DNA of 64,000 bases from Burkholderia diffusa (GTDB lineage Bacteria > Pseudomonadota > Gammaproteobacteria > Burkholderiales > Burkholderiaceae), in the NCBI RefSeq assembly GCF_902499115.1, contig NZ_CABVPN010000001.1:186001-250000 (forward strand). Reading direction: 5' to 3'. The position numbers and the translations under genes are program-made. Shown in pieces: positions 25,778 to 34,916 of the stretch; the first letter of the stretch is position 1, and each line of letters starts with the position of its first letter. A model generated the notes under the pieces. That model was given only the letters and a program-made list of their open reading frames with translations. It searched no databases and was not told where the DNA came from.

Positions 25778-26578
25778 ATGAACGAAAGGCACTACCCCGC
25801 CGCCGCCCCCGCGCACGTCTATCTGTTCGCGACCTGCCTGGTCGACCTGTTCGTCCCCGAAGCCGGGCTCGACGCGGTCCGCCTGCTGGAACGCGAAGGC
25901 CTGACCGTCCACTATCCGCGCGGCCAGAGCTGCTGCGGGCAGCCGGCCTATAGCAGCGGCAATCCCGACGAGGCGCACGGCGTCGCCGCCGCGCAGCTCG
26001 ATCTGTTCGCCGAGCCGTGGCCCGTGATCGTGCCGTCCGGCTCGTGCGCGGGCATGATCCGGCACCATTGGCCGGCCCTGTTCGCCGACGACCCCGTGCA
26101 CGGCCCCAAGGCGCGCGCGATCGCGGAGCGCACCTACGAACTCGCCGAATTCCTCGTCCACGTGCTCGACGTGCGGCTTGACGGCATCGACACGAACGCC
26201 GGCCCGGACGAGCGCGTGGTGCTGCATACGTCGTGCGCGGCCCGCCGTGAAATGGGCACGCGCGTGCACGGCGTTGCGCTCGTCGACGCGCTGCCGGGCG
26301 TCACGCGCATCGAACACGAACGCGAATCGGAATGCTGCGGCTTTGGCGGCACGTTCTCATTGAAGCACCCCGACATCTCCGGCGCGATGGTGCACGACAA
26401 GGTCGCATCGGCCTGCGCGACGGGCTGCGACCGACTCGTGTCGGCGGACTGCGGCTGCCTGCTGAACATCGGCCACGCAGCGGCCAAGGCCGGCGCGACG
26501 CTGCCCGTCGAGCATCTCGCGAGCTTCCTGTGGCGCCGCACGGCAGGCGCCGGCTCGCTGCGCGGAGACGCGCAATGA
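25778..26578 (+). CDS. lutA: LutA, L-lactate utilisation Fe-S subunit (two CCG domains)
   Basis: 266 residues from ATG 25778 (GGAG at six bases). Two CCG cysteine-rich domains (CCGQPAYSSG near residue 52 and CCGFGGTF near 188) bind Fe-S clusters, as in GlcF/HdrB-type subunits. LutABC together oxidise L-lactate to pyruvate and pass electrons to the respiratory chain. The stop overlaps the start of lutC (ATGA), and lutC overlaps lutB in the same way, so the three are translationally coupled. Confidence 0.93.
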   Translation: MNERHYPAAAPAHVYLFATCLVDLFVPEAGLDAVRLLEREGLTVHYPRGQSCCGQPAYSSGNPDEAHGVAAAQLDLFAEPWPVIVPSGSCAGMIRHHWPALFADDPVHGPKARAIAERTYELAEFLVHVLDVRLDGIDTNAGPDERVVLHTSCAARREMGTRVHGVALVDALPGVTRIEHERESECCGFGGTFSLKHPDISGAMVHDKVASACATGCDRLVSADCGCLLNIGHAAAKAGATLPVEHLASFLWRRTAGAGSLRGDAQ

Positions 26579-27288
26579 GCGCGCGCGACACGATCCTCGC
26601 ACGCCTGCGCGCCGCCGCGCCCGGCGTCGCAGCGAACGCCGCCCCCGCCCTCGATGCGCGCATCGACACGCATTACGCGGCGCGCCGCGCACCGGTCGCC
26701 CCCGATTCCCATGCGCTCGCGCAGACGATGCAGGCCGCACTCGCCGCGTCGCACGCCGACGTCTGGTGCGCCACCGCCGATGCGTGGCCCGCGCAGCTTG
26801 CCGCGCGGCTCGCCGACGCCGGCGTGCGTCGCCTGCTGCTCGACCCGGCCCGGGCCGAATCCGCTGCCCTCGCGCGCGTGCTGCCCGACGCGGTCGCGCC
26901 GGTGCCGTTCGACCGGCCGATCGACGTGTGGAAAGCCGAACTGTTCGACACGATCGACGCCGGCTTCACCGTCGCGCGCTCGGGCATCGCGGCAACCGGC
27001 ACCATCGTGCTCGCGCCCGATGCCGCCACGCCGCGCACGGTGTCGCTGGTGCCGCCGCTGCACGTCGCGCTCGTCCATGCGAACACGCTGCACGCGGACC
27101 TCCACGCGGCCGTGCAGGCGGAGCGCTGGCACGCCGGCATGCCGACCAACGTCGTGCTGGTGTCGGGCCCGTCGAAGACCTCCGACATCCAGCAGACCCT
27201 CGCGTATGGCGCACACGGGCCGCGCAACCTCTGGGTCGTGATCGTCACCGAACCGACCGCAACCGCCTGCCAGGACCTGCCGCGATGA
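26575..27288 (+). CDS. lutC: LutC, lactate utilisation protein (LUD domain)
   Basis: 237 residues. The LUD/YkgG domain occupies the C-terminal two thirds, with FTVARSGIAATGTIVLAPDA and VVLVSGPSKTSDIQQTLAYG, the latter a signature of this subunit. It is a non-Fe-S partner in the LutABC L-lactate dehydrogenase complex. Here it lies between lutA and lutB, an A-C-B order different from the Bacillus A-B-C order. It overlaps lutA and lutB by four bases each. Confidence 0.93.
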   Translation: MSARDTILARLRAAAPGVAANAAPALDARIDTHYAARRAPVAPDSHALAQTMQAALAASHADVWCATADAWPAQLAARLADAGVRRLLLDPARAESAALARVLPDAVAPVPFDRPIDVWKAELFDTIDAGFTVARSGIAATGTIVLAPDAATPRTVSLVPPLHVALVHANTLHADLHAAVQAERWHAGMPTNVVLVSGPSKTSDIQQTLAYGAHGPRNLWVVIVTEPTATACQDLPR

Positions 27289-28730
27289 GCGACCAACCGC
27301 TGCAATTCGTCGCCCCCGGCGACTTCAAGGCCCGCGCGCGCGCCGCGCTCGACGATCCCGCACTGCGCCGCAGCTTTCGCGGCGCGATGGACTTCCTGCA
27401 GGGCAAGCGCGCGACCCAGTTCCCCGACGACACCGAGCTGCAGCAGCTGCGCGATCTCGGCGAAGCCGTGCGGCAGCACGCGCTCGCGCAACTGCCCGCG
27501 CTGCTCGAGCGGCTGGAGGCGAAGCTCACGGCAGCCGGCGTGCACGTGCACTGGGCCGAGACGGCCGCCGACGCGAACGCGATCGTGCTCGGCATCGCGC
27601 AGGCGAAGAAGGCGCGCCGCGTGATCAAGGGCAAGTCGATGGCGAGCGAGGAAATCGAGCTGAACCATTACCTCGCGGATCACGGCGTCGACTGCATCGA
27701 GTCCGACATGGGCGAGTTCATCGTGCAACTCGCGGGCGAGAAGCCGTCGCATATCGTGATGCCGGCGATCCACAAGACGCGCGGCGACATCGCCGGATTG
27801 TTCGAGAAACACATCCCCGGCACGCGCTACACGGAGGACGTCGACGAGCTGATCCAGACCGGCCGGCGCGCGCTGCGCCGCGCATTCGCGGAAGCCGACA
27901 TCGGCCTGTCGGGCGTGAACTTCGCGGCGGCCGACACGGGCACGCTGTGGCTCGTCGAGAACGAAGGCAACGGCCGCCTGTCGACGACGGTGCCCGACAC
28001 GCACGTCGCGATCATGGGCATCGAGAAGGTCGTCGAGAAACTCGAGCACATCGTGCCGCTGTCGAGCCTGCTCACGCGCTCGGCCACCGGCCAGGCGATC
28101 ACGACCTACTTCAACCTGATCTCGGGCCCGCGCCGCGACGGCGAACGCGACGGCCCGCGCGAACTGCATCTCGTGCTGCTCGACAACGGGCGCACGCAGG
28201 CCTACGCGGACGAACAACTGCGCGCGACGCTGCAGTGCATCCGCTGCGGCGCGTGCATGAACCACTGCCCGGTCTACACGCGCATCGGCGGCCACGCGTA
28301 CGGGACGACCTACCCGGGGCCGATCGGCAAGATCATCTCGCCGCACCTGCTCGGCCTCGACGCGACGGCCGACCTGCCGACCGCGTCGACGCTGTGCGGC
28401 GCATGCGGCGAGGTGTGCCCGGTCCGGATCCCGATCCCGCAACTGCTCGTGCGGCTGCGCACCGAGGCGAACCGCAAGCCCGACGAACCCGTCGCGCATC
28501 CGCTGCGCGGCCAGGGCGCGAACTACAACCGCGCGGAAGACCTCGTGTGGCGTTTCTGGTCCGGCGCATTCGCGCATCCGCGCGCGTACCGCGCGTTCCG
28601 CTGGACGGCGACACGCCTGCGCGCGCTGACGCCCGCGAAACAGATGGGCTGGACGCAGCACCGCACGCCGCTCGAACCGGCGCCGCGCAGCCTGTCCGAC
28701 CTGCTGCGCGCACGCGGCCAGCCCGAATAG
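27285..28730 (+). CDS. lutB: LutB, L-lactate utilisation Fe-S subunit
   Basis: 481 residues. An N-terminal LUD domain (about 60-300, with KSMASEEIELNHYL and SGVNFAAADTGTLW) is followed by a 4Fe-4S domain with two cysteine clusters (CIRCGACMNHCPVY near 320, CGACGEVCPVRIP near 370) and a short basic C-terminus. It carries electrons within the LutABC L-lactate dehydrogenase. The ATG at 27285 overlaps the lutC stop. It is followed after 51 bp by the lactate permease. Confidence 0.95.
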   Translation: MSDQPLQFVAPGDFKARARAALDDPALRRSFRGAMDFLQGKRATQFPDDTELQQLRDLGEAVRQHALAQLPALLERLEAKLTAAGVHVHWAETAADANAIVLGIAQAKKARRVIKGKSMASEEIELNHYLADHGVDCIESDMGEFIVQLAGEKPSHIVMPAIHKTRGDIAGLFEKHIPGTRYTEDVDELIQTGRRALRRAFAEADIGLSGVNFAAADTGTLWLVENEGNGRLSTTVPDTHVAIMGIEKVVEKLEHIVPLSSLLTRSATGQAITTYFNLISGPRRDGERDGPRELHLVLLDNGRTQAYADEQLRATLQCIRCGACMNHCPVYTRIGGHAYGTTYPGPIGKIISPHLLGLDATADLPTASTLCGACGEVCPVRIPIPQLLVRLRTEANRKPDEPVAHPLRGQGANYNRAEDLVWRFWSGAFAHPRAYRAFRWTATRLRALTPAKQMGWTQHRTPLEPAPRSLSDLLRARGQPE

Positions 28731-28781
28731 ACCACCTCGCTTTCAAACCCGTTCCGATAGAAATCCATGGAGGAGACAACC

Positions 28782-30491
28782 ATGCAGGTTTGGCATCAGA
28801 TCTACACCCCGCTCGGCAGCCTCGGGCTGTCGGCGTTCGTCGCCGCGATCCCGATCATCTTCTTTTTCGTCGCGCTCGCCGCGTTGCGGATGAAGGGCCA
28901 CGTCGCGGCCGCGATCACGCTGCTGCTGGCGCTCGGCGTCGCGATCCTCGCTTACGGCATGCCCGTGCCGCAGGCACTCGCGGCCGCCGGCTTCGGCTTC
29001 GCGTACGGCCTGTGGCCGATCGCGTGGATCATCGTCGCGGCCGTGTTCCTGTACAAGATCGTCGTGAAGACCGGCCAGTTCGACATCATCCGCGCGTCCG
29101 TGCTGTCGATCACCGACGACCAGCGCCTGCAGATGCTGCTGATCGGCTTCTCGTTCGGCGCGTTCCTCGAAGGCGCGGCAGGCTTCGGCGCGCCCGTCGC
29201 GATCACGGCCGCGCTGCTCGTCGGCCTCGGCTTCAAGCCGCTGCATGCGGCCGGACTGTGTCTGATTGCAAACACCGCACCGGTCGCGTTCGGCGCGATG
29301 GGCATCCCGATCATCGTCGCCGGGCAGGTGACGGGCATCGACCCGTTCCACATCGGCGCGATGGCCGGCCGCCAGCTGCCGCTGCTGTCGCTCGCGGTGC
29401 CGTTCTGGCTCGTGTTCATGATGGACGGGCTGCGCGGCGTGCGGCAGACCTGGCCGGCCGCGCTCGTCGCGGGCGGCAGCTTCGCGCTCACGCAGTACTT
29501 CACGTCGAACCACATCGGACCCGAGCTGCCGGACATCACGTCGTCGCTCGTCAGCCTCGTCGCGCTCGCGACGTTCCTGAAGGTGTGGCAGCCGCGCACC
29601 GCGCAGCAGCCGGCCGGCGGCGTCGTCTCGTCCGGCGGCGGCGCGGCGCTGGCCGGGTTCGGCGCGGGCAGGTTCGGCGCTAGCGGCACCGGCACGAGCC
29701 GGCAGGCGTCGCCGTACACGCTCGTACAGACCGTCCGCGCGTGGTCGCCGTTCCTGATCCTGACGGCCGTCGTCACGGTGTGGAGCATCGCGCCGTTCAA
29801 GGCGCTGTTCGCCGCGCACGGCGCGCTCGCGTCGACCGTGCTGAAGTTCCATGTGGCAGGGCTCGACCAGCTCGTCGTGAAGACCGCGCCGATCGCCGCG
29901 ACGCCGAAGGCGCTCGACGCCGTGCTGAAGATCGATCTGGTGTCGGCGGTGGGCAGCGCGATCCTCGTGACCGCGCTGATCTCGATGGCGCTGTTGCGGA
30001 TGAAGCCGCGCGACGCGCTCGTCACGTTCGGCGAGACGCTGAAGGAACTCACGCGCCCGATCCTGTCGATCGGCCTCGTGCTCGCGTTCGCATTCGTCGC
30101 GAATTACTCGGGGATGTCGTCGACGCTCGCGCTGATGCTGGCCGCGACCGGCGCCGCGTTCCCGTTCTTCTCGCCGTTCCTCGGCTGGCTCGGCGTGTTC
30201 CTGACCGGCTCGGACACGTCGTCGAACGCCCTCTTCTGCTCGCTGCAGCAAGCCACGGCCCATCAGCTCGGCGTGCCCGAGACGCTCGCGGTCGCCGCGA
30301 ACACCACGGGCGGCGTGACCGCGAAGATGATCTCGCCGCAGTCGATCGCGGTGGCATGCGCGGCGACCGGCCTCGTCGGCAAGGAATCGGAGCTGTTCCG
30401 CTTCACGGTGCGCCACAGCCTGTTGTTCGCGGTGATCGTCGGCCTGATCACGCTCGTGCAGGCCTACGTGCTGCCGGGGATGGTGCCGTAA
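28782..30491 (+). CDS. lldP: L-lactate permease
   Basis: 569 residues from ATG 28782, behind a GGAGGAG site; an earlier in-frame ATG (28767) overlaps that site. The lactate permease (LctP) family is clear from LYKIVVKTGQFDIIRAS, FGAFLEGAAGFGAPVAI and FLGWLGVFLTGSDTSSNALF, with about 12-14 membrane helices spread over the protein. It imports L-lactate with protons for the LutACB enzymes. A Gly/Ala/Ser-rich loop (about residues 275-305) between helices is variable in this family. It is the last gene of the operon, followed by a strong terminator. Confidence 0.96.
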   Translation: MQVWHQIYTPLGSLGLSAFVAAIPIIFFFVALAALRMKGHVAAAITLLLALGVAILAYGMPVPQALAAAGFGFAYGLWPIAWIIVAAVFLYKIVVKTGQFDIIRASVLSITDDQRLQMLLIGFSFGAFLEGAAGFGAPVAITAALLVGLGFKPLHAAGLCLIANTAPVAFGAMGIPIIVAGQVTGIDPFHIGAMAGRQLPLLSLAVPFWLVFMMDGLRGVRQTWPAALVAGGSFALTQYFTSNHIGPELPDITSSLVSLVALATFLKVWQPRTAQQPAGGVVSSGGGAALAGFGAGRFGASGTGTSRQASPYTLVQTVRAWSPFLILTAVVTVWSIAPFKALFAAHGALASTVLKFHVAGLDQLVVKTAPIAATPKALDAVLKIDLVSAVGSAILVTALISMALLRMKPRDALVTFGETLKELTRPILSIGLVLAFAFVANYSGMSSTLALMLAATGAAFPFFSPFLGWLGVFLTGSDTSSNALFCSLQQATAHQLGVPETLAVAANTTGGVTAKMISPQSIAVACAATGLVGKESELFRFTVRHSLLFAVIVGLITLVQAYVLPGMVP

Positions 30492-30530
30492 GCAAGAGGC
30501 ACGGCTCTGTTCCGGTTCCCCGAAAAACAA

Positions 30531-30560
30531 AAACCCCACGCCCGCAAGAGCGTGGGGTTT
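30531..30560. terminator. Bidirectional terminator between lldP and the M48 protease gene
   Basis: An 11-base inverted repeat (AAACCCCACGC / GCGTGGGGTTT) with an eight-base loop; TTTCGTT follows on the plus strand and TTTTTGTTTTT on the minus strand. It serves the lldP operon and the convergent protease gene. Confidence 0.9.
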
Positions 30561-30604
30561 CGTTCATCCCGGGCGCCGAACGCGGCCGGCGCCCCGGGCG
30601 GCGA

Positions 30605-31366
30605 TCAGCTGCCCTTCGCGATGCGATCCTGGATGTGCTGCGCACGGCTAGCCGACGACGGGTGCGAGCTCATCATCGAGCTCTTGCCGCCATCGAGCTG
30701 CGCAAGCTTCTGGAACGCGGTGACGAGGCCCTTCTGGTTCATGTTCTTCTGCTTCATCAGGTCGAACGAGTAGTCGTCGGCCGCGCTTTCCTGCGTCTGC
30801 GAGAATTGCGCGTTGATGAACTTCTCGGTGATGTCGCCGAGCTGCGAGCTCGTCAGGGCCGCGACGCCCGGCGATGCCGCACCGGCCGCGGTGCGGGCCG
30901 CGCTGACCGCGTAGGCGGTCTGCATCGCCTTCTTCGAGTGACCCAGCGCGACGTGGCCCATTTCATGACCGATCACACCGCGCAGTTCGTCGTCGTTCAT
31001 CATGTCCATCAGGCCGCTGTACACGCGCACGCAGCCGTTGCCCATCGCCCACGCGTTGACGTCCTTGGTCACGTAGACCTTGTAGTTGATTTTCTGGCCG
31101 TTCAGCGTCATGTCGCCGAAGCCCTTCATCACCTTCGTCAGGCGCTTCGAGTACGCGCTGTTCGGCGCGGCGATCTTCGATTCGGCATCGCTCGCCTTGC
31201 ACGAGTCGTTCGACAGCGCCGCGATGTCGGTGTCCGACAGCGTCGCCGCCTTGAACAGGCTGGTCCCCGCCGACGTCAGGCTGTTCGCGTCGAGATTCTG
31301 CACGCCGCCGCATGCGCTCAACAGGAACGCCATGCCACACGCTGCCGCCGCTTTCTTGATATGCAT
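30605..31366 (-). CDS. M48-family metalloprotease lipoprotein
   Basis: 253 residues. A lipoprotein signal ends in LLSACGG (lipidated Cys19). The M48 zinc motif HEMGHVALGH is at 134-143, and the third ligand is the Glu in QTQESAADDYSFDL near 193. This is the layout of periplasmic LoiP/YggG-type proteases that attach to the outer membrane and help quality control. A GAGG ribosome site precedes the ATG. The gene is monocistronic, ending at the shared terminator with lldP. Confidence 0.92.
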   Translation of the reverse strand: MHIKKAAAACGMAFLLSACGGVQNLDANSLTSAGTSLFKAATLSDTDIAALSNDSCKASDAESKIAAPNSAYSKRLTKVMKGFGDMTLNGQKINYKVYVTKDVNAWAMGNGCVRVYSGLMDMMNDDELRGVIGHEMGHVALGHSKKAMQTAYAVSAARTAAGAASPGVAALTSSQLGDITEKFINAQFSQTQESAADDYSFDLMKQKNMNQKGLVTAFQKLAQLDGGKSSMMSSHPSSASRAQHIQDRIAKGS

Positions 31367-31516
31367 CCCGGATCCCTCGGTAGTTGTATTTGGAAGCGGG
31401 GATTTTGCATAATCCGGCAGAAAATTACCAGACGTTTACATCAAATGACAGCTTGATTACTCACCAATTCGAAACGAGCGGCGCGATTGCCAAGCCATTT
31501 GATAGCAATCACGTCA

Positions 31517-32323
31517 TCAATCGCCGTGACCGGATGACCGGCTGAACGTCGAACGCGACCGGCGCGTGAGCCGCCGCGCGACCAGCATCGGCAGCCGCAC
31601 CACAAAACCGGCGAAGAGCCGCAGGTGCATCCACGCGAGCAGCGCGTTGTCGCGGCCATAGTGGAAATGCGACACGCCGCCCTCGTGCGCGCCGAAGTAG
31701 CGCACCGGCGCTTCGATGCGGATCGGTCGAACCCCCGCCCAGCACAGCCGCACGGCGGCTTCCGGATCGAAGTCGAAACCGCGCATCCACGGCTGGCGAT
31801 GCATGATCGCGGCGAGCGGAGCGACGGGGTACACGCGGAAGCCGTACAGCGAATCGCCGATCCCGGCCCATAGCGTCTCGAGGTCGGCCCATCCGTTCGA
31901 CAGCCGCCGGCCCTGCACGCGCAGCTGCGGCGCGCTCGCGTCGAACTTCGGCAGGCCCAGCACCATCGCATCCGGCGCCGCCTGCGACGCGGCCATGAAT
32001 TCGGGAATCAGGTCGGCCGGATGCTGGCCGTCGGAGTCCATCGTCAGCACGTGCGTGAAGCCGCTTGCGGCCGCCGCGTCGAGCCCGGCCAGCACCGCGG
32101 CGCCCTTGCCGCGGTTCTCCGGCAGCACGATCACTCGCAGCCCGGGGTCGCGCTCGGCCATCGCCTGCAGCCGCTCGGCGCTGCCGTCGGTGCTGCCGTC
32201 GACGACGACCCACACCGGGTTCCACTGCGCGCGGGCGTTGCGCACGGTCGTGTCGACCTTGACGCCCGGGTTGTAGCTCGGAATCAGTACGAGATGGGTG
32301 GACGAGGCGTGCAGCTTGAACAT
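31517..32323 (-). CDS. GT2-family glycosyltransferase of the aryl-polyene cluster
   Basis: 268 residues from ATG 32323 (MFKLHASSTHLVLIPSYNPG). The GT-A fold is shown by VVVDGSTDGSAERLQ (nucleotide-sugar loop) and the metal-binding DxD in LTMDSDGQHPADLIPEF (Asp96/Asp98). There is no membrane domain, so it should act on the cytoplasmic face of the inner membrane. It is the last gene of the leftward arm, 110 bp after the chorismatase gene. A role in adding a sugar to the lipid carrier or to the polyene product is inferred from context; the sugar is unknown. Confidence 0.85.
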   Translation of the reverse strand: MFKLHASSTHLVLIPSYNPGVKVDTTVRNARAQWNPVWVVVDGSTDGSAERLQAMAERDPGLRVIVLPENRGKGAAVLAGLDAAAASGFTHVLTMDSDGQHPADLIPEFMAASQAAPDAMVLGLPKFDASAPQLRVQGRRLSNGWADLETLWAGIGDSLYGFRVYPVAPLAAIMHRQPWMRGFDFDPEAAVRLCWAGVRPIRIEAPVRYFGAHEGGVSHFHYGRDNALLAWMHLRLFAGFVVRLPMLVARRLTRRSRSTFSRSSGHGD

Positions 32324-32433
32324 GGGAACGGCCGATTGCGAAGACGAGGATCCTGACAAAAGTTTATGACCTGCAGGCGACTGCCGACAGGCTTCGTCGA
32401 CGCCGCCTTCGCGCAGCGACAGGCCCGCGCGCT

Positions 32434-33723
32434 TCACGACAGGTGCTCCAGCGGATGGCCGGCGCTCGCTTCGATCTCGACCAGCAGATCGTCGCGGCAC
32501 ACGTCCGCGTGGACGAACAACGGCCGCACGCCGGAGCCCGCCGCATCGCGCAGCGCGCGTTCGATCGCGGCGAGCGCCACGGCATCGCCGGCGTCGCGCA
32601 CGTAGACGCGGTAGTTCAGGTCGGCGAGCGCGAACGGGCCGTGCCCCTGTCGCGCGGCCTGCTCGAGCACGGCGGCCAGGTTCGCGATCGTCTCGCGTGT
32701 TTGCGCGACGATGTCGCCACGATGCACGGTGCGATGCCCGACGATGCTGGCGGTGCCCGACACGAACAGCAACGGCGCGGCATCGTCGCCCGGCCACGCG
32801 GCCGCGCGCGCGAACGTCGGCGCACGCGGGCCGTACTCCGCCGGGTAGTGATACGCGCTGACCTGGCGCGGGTTCTCGACCGGATCGGCCGGCGTGCGGG
32901 TCGCGATGAAATGGATCGCGAGCGGCGCGGCCGGCGGCGTGTCGCCCGTGACGGGCACGACCGAGCCAAGCGCGCAGGCCGCCGGCACGCTGCCCGTCAG
33001 CGCGCGACGGCACGCGTCGAACGCGCGCTGCCTGCCGATATTGAACTGACGATAGCGCTCGATCCCGAACTGCAGCGCGTTGATCGCGGGCACGGTATTC
33101 CAGATTCGCAGCGGATGCGCAATGCCGAGCGCATCGAGCACGTCGAACAGCGCGCGGTATGCATCGTATGTCGCGCGCTCGAGCGGCGTGCCGCCGTCGC
33201 GATCCGCATCGGCCGCTTCCTGCTCTTCCTGCACGACGATGCTGCCGAACACGAGCCCCGCCGTTTCGCTGTAGCGATACTGCAGTGCGCCGCGTCGCTC
33301 GCTGCGCAGATCGGGCGCGTCGCACTGCCAGATTTCGCAGACCGCACCGGGGCGTGCGTGGCCGCCGGTGTCGAGCAGCGCCATCTGCACCGGTGCGCTC
33401 GGCAGGTCGGGCGCGGCGGCGGCAAGCATGCTGGCCATCGCGTCGGTCGGCGCTCCGGCCGCACCGATGCAGACCGCACCGAGCGCACCGGGAAACACGT
33501 GGTCGAATGCGTCGCCCCGCTGCCGCGCAGCGTGCAGCAGCGCAGCCAGCCGCGCATGATCGATCTGGACGAGTCGCAGCGCGCGGTTGCCGCCGTTCGC
33601 GGCGGGCGAGATGCCCGCCCGCGATGCGACGGCTCCGCCTGTCGTGTATTCGCTGGCGACCGCGGTCGTGGCGGACGACGGGGAACACGCTCGCCGTTCG
33701 GCGTCGACTGGATACACTGACAC
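32434..33723 (-). CDS. Chorismatase, XanB2/Hyg5-like (hydroxybenzoate synthase)
   Basis: 429 residues from a GTG at 33723 with GAGGA seven bases upstream. The protein belongs to the FkbO/Hyg5/XanB2 chorismatase group with a RidA-like C-terminal fold: landmarks are YRYSETAGLVFGSIVVQEEQ, RIWNTVPAINALQFGIERYR and FVSGTASIVGHRTVHRGDI. XanB2 in Xanthomonas splits chorismate into pyruvate and 3- or 4-hydroxybenzoate, which prime xanthomonadin and feed ubiquinone synthesis. Its place between ketoreductase and glycosyltransferase genes suggests it makes the aryl starter of the polyene here. Product regiochemistry cannot be read from the sequence. Confidence 0.8.
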   Translation of the reverse strand: MSVYPVDAERRACSPSSATTAVASEYTTGGAVASRAGISPAANGGNRALRLVQIDHARLAALLHAARQRGDAFDHVFPGALGAVCIGAAGAPTDAMASMLAAAAPDLPSAPVQMALLDTGGHARPGAVCEIWQCDAPDLRSERRGALQYRYSETAGLVFGSIVVQEEQEAADADRDGGTPLERATYDAYRALFDVLDALGIAHPLRIWNTVPAINALQFGIERYRQFNIGRQRAFDACRRALTGSVPAACALGSVVPVTGDTPPAAPLAIHFIATRTPADPVENPRQVSAYHYPAEYGPRAPTFARAAAWPGDDAAPLLFVSGTASIVGHRTVHRGDIVAQTRETIANLAAVLEQAARQGHGPFALADLNYRVYVRDAGDAVALAAIERALRDAAGSGVRPLFVHADVCRDDLLVEIEASAGHPLEHLS

Positions 33724-33820
33724 TTCGATTTCCTCACTATGCGGTGCGGGCTCGCGGCGTCGTGGCCACGCGCCGCGTTGCGCGCCGTTGCTTCGCGTCA
33801 GGCCGACGCCGCGCGCGTCG

Positions 33821-34537
33821 TCATGCGAGCCCGCCGTTGACGGACAACACTTGTCCCGTCACATAAGCGGCCGCATCGGATACCAGATACGCGACCATCG
33901 CCGCGACTTCGTCGGGCCGGCCCGCGCGTTGCACCGGCACGAGCTGCTTGATCCGTTCGGCGGGAAATGCAGGGTCGGCCATCGGCGATTCGATAATGCC
34001 GGGCGCGACCGCATTCACCGTGATGCCGCGCGACGCGAGCTCCAGCGACAGCGACTTCGTCGCGCCGATCAGCCCCGCCTTCGCGGCCGCGTAGTTGACC
34101 TGCCCGCGGTTGCCGGTCACGCCGGCGACCGACGCGATGTTGACGATCCTGCCGCGCCGCGTGCGGATCATCGGCAGCAGCAACGGCTGCGTCACGTTGA
34201 AAAAACCGTTGAGCGTCACGTCGATCACGCTATGCCACTGCCGGCGCGACATGCCGGCCATCGGGGCGTCGTCGTGAATGCCCGCGTTGTTGACGAGGAT
34301 CTGCACCGGTGCGTCGTCGATGAACGGCGCGAGCGCGGCGAGCGTCGCATCGGCGTCGGTCACGTCGAATGCAATCGCATGCGCGGTGCCGCCGGCCGCG
34401 ACGATCTGCTGCGCGACCGCCTCCGCCTGCGCGAGATTCCGGTTCGCGTGCACCCAGACTTCGTGGCCGGCCTGCGCGAGCGCCGCGCAGATCGCCTGCC
34501 CGAGTGCGCCGCTGCCACCCGTTACGAGCGCCCGCAT
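33821..34537 (-). CDS. 3-ketoacyl-ACP reductase (FabG-like) of the aryl-polyene cluster
   Basis: 238 residues, GGAG seven bases before the ATG. A classical short-chain dehydrogenase: cofactor motif TGGSGALG (6-13), NNAG at 83-86, and the catalytic Ser136-Tyr149-Lys153. It ends in the FabG-type GQVLSVNGGLA. It would reduce the beta-keto group after each condensation by the cluster's ketosynthase/chain-length-factor pair. It lies between the ACP and chorismatase genes, and is distinct from the phaB reductase encoded at 46363. Confidence 0.9.
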   Translation of the reverse strand: MRALVTGGSGALGQAICAALAQAGHEVWVHANRNLAQAEAVAQQIVAAGGTAHAIAFDVTDADATLAALAPFIDDAPVQILVNNAGIHDDAPMAGMSRRQWHSVIDVTLNGFFNVTQPLLLPMIRTRRGRIVNIASVAGVTGNRGQVNYAAAKAGLIGATKSLSLELASRGITVNAVAPGIIESPMADPAFPAERIKQLVPVQRAGRPDEVAAMVAYLVSDAAAYVTGQVLSVNGGLA

Positions 34538-34652
34538 CGCATTGCTCCGTTCATGGCGTTTCCTCTCGATCGACGCGGCCGTGGTTCGTCCAGCGACCGC
34601 CTCCGCGTGCCGTCGTCGTCTGCGTGCCGCGTCGCGTTCGCGCGCGCCGCCG

Positions 34653-34913
34653 TCACTTGGTGCGATGCGCGGCGACGTACTCGGCGAGCGCGCCGAGCGT
34701 CGCGAAGATCTTCTGGTTGTCCGGATTGTCCGAGCGCAGCTCGAAGCCGTATTTCTTCGAGATCAGCAGCGCGATTTCCAGGATGTCGATGGAGTCGAGC
34801 CCGAAGCCCTCGCCATACAGCGGGGTCCCGGCCGTCACCGTTTCGAGCGGGACGTCTTCGAGATTCAGTTCGCCGATGATCAGCGTGGCGAGCTCTTGTT
34901 CCAGTGCGTTCAT
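34653..34913 (-). CDS. Acyl carrier protein of the aryl-polyene cluster
   Basis: 86 residues from ATG 34913; an ATG one codon upstream (34916) is equally possible. The phosphopantetheine site is GLDSIDILEIALLI (Ser41), in a highly acidic helical protein. It carries the growing chain as a thioester. It is the first gene of the leftward operon. Only this one ACP gene is present, whereas characterised aryl-polyene clusters usually have two. Confidence 0.92.
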   Translation of the reverse strand: MNALEQELATLIIGELNLEDVPLETVTAGTPLYGEGFGLDSIDILEIALLISKKYGFELRSDNPDNQKIFATLGALAEYVAAHRTK

Positions 34914-34916
34914 CAT

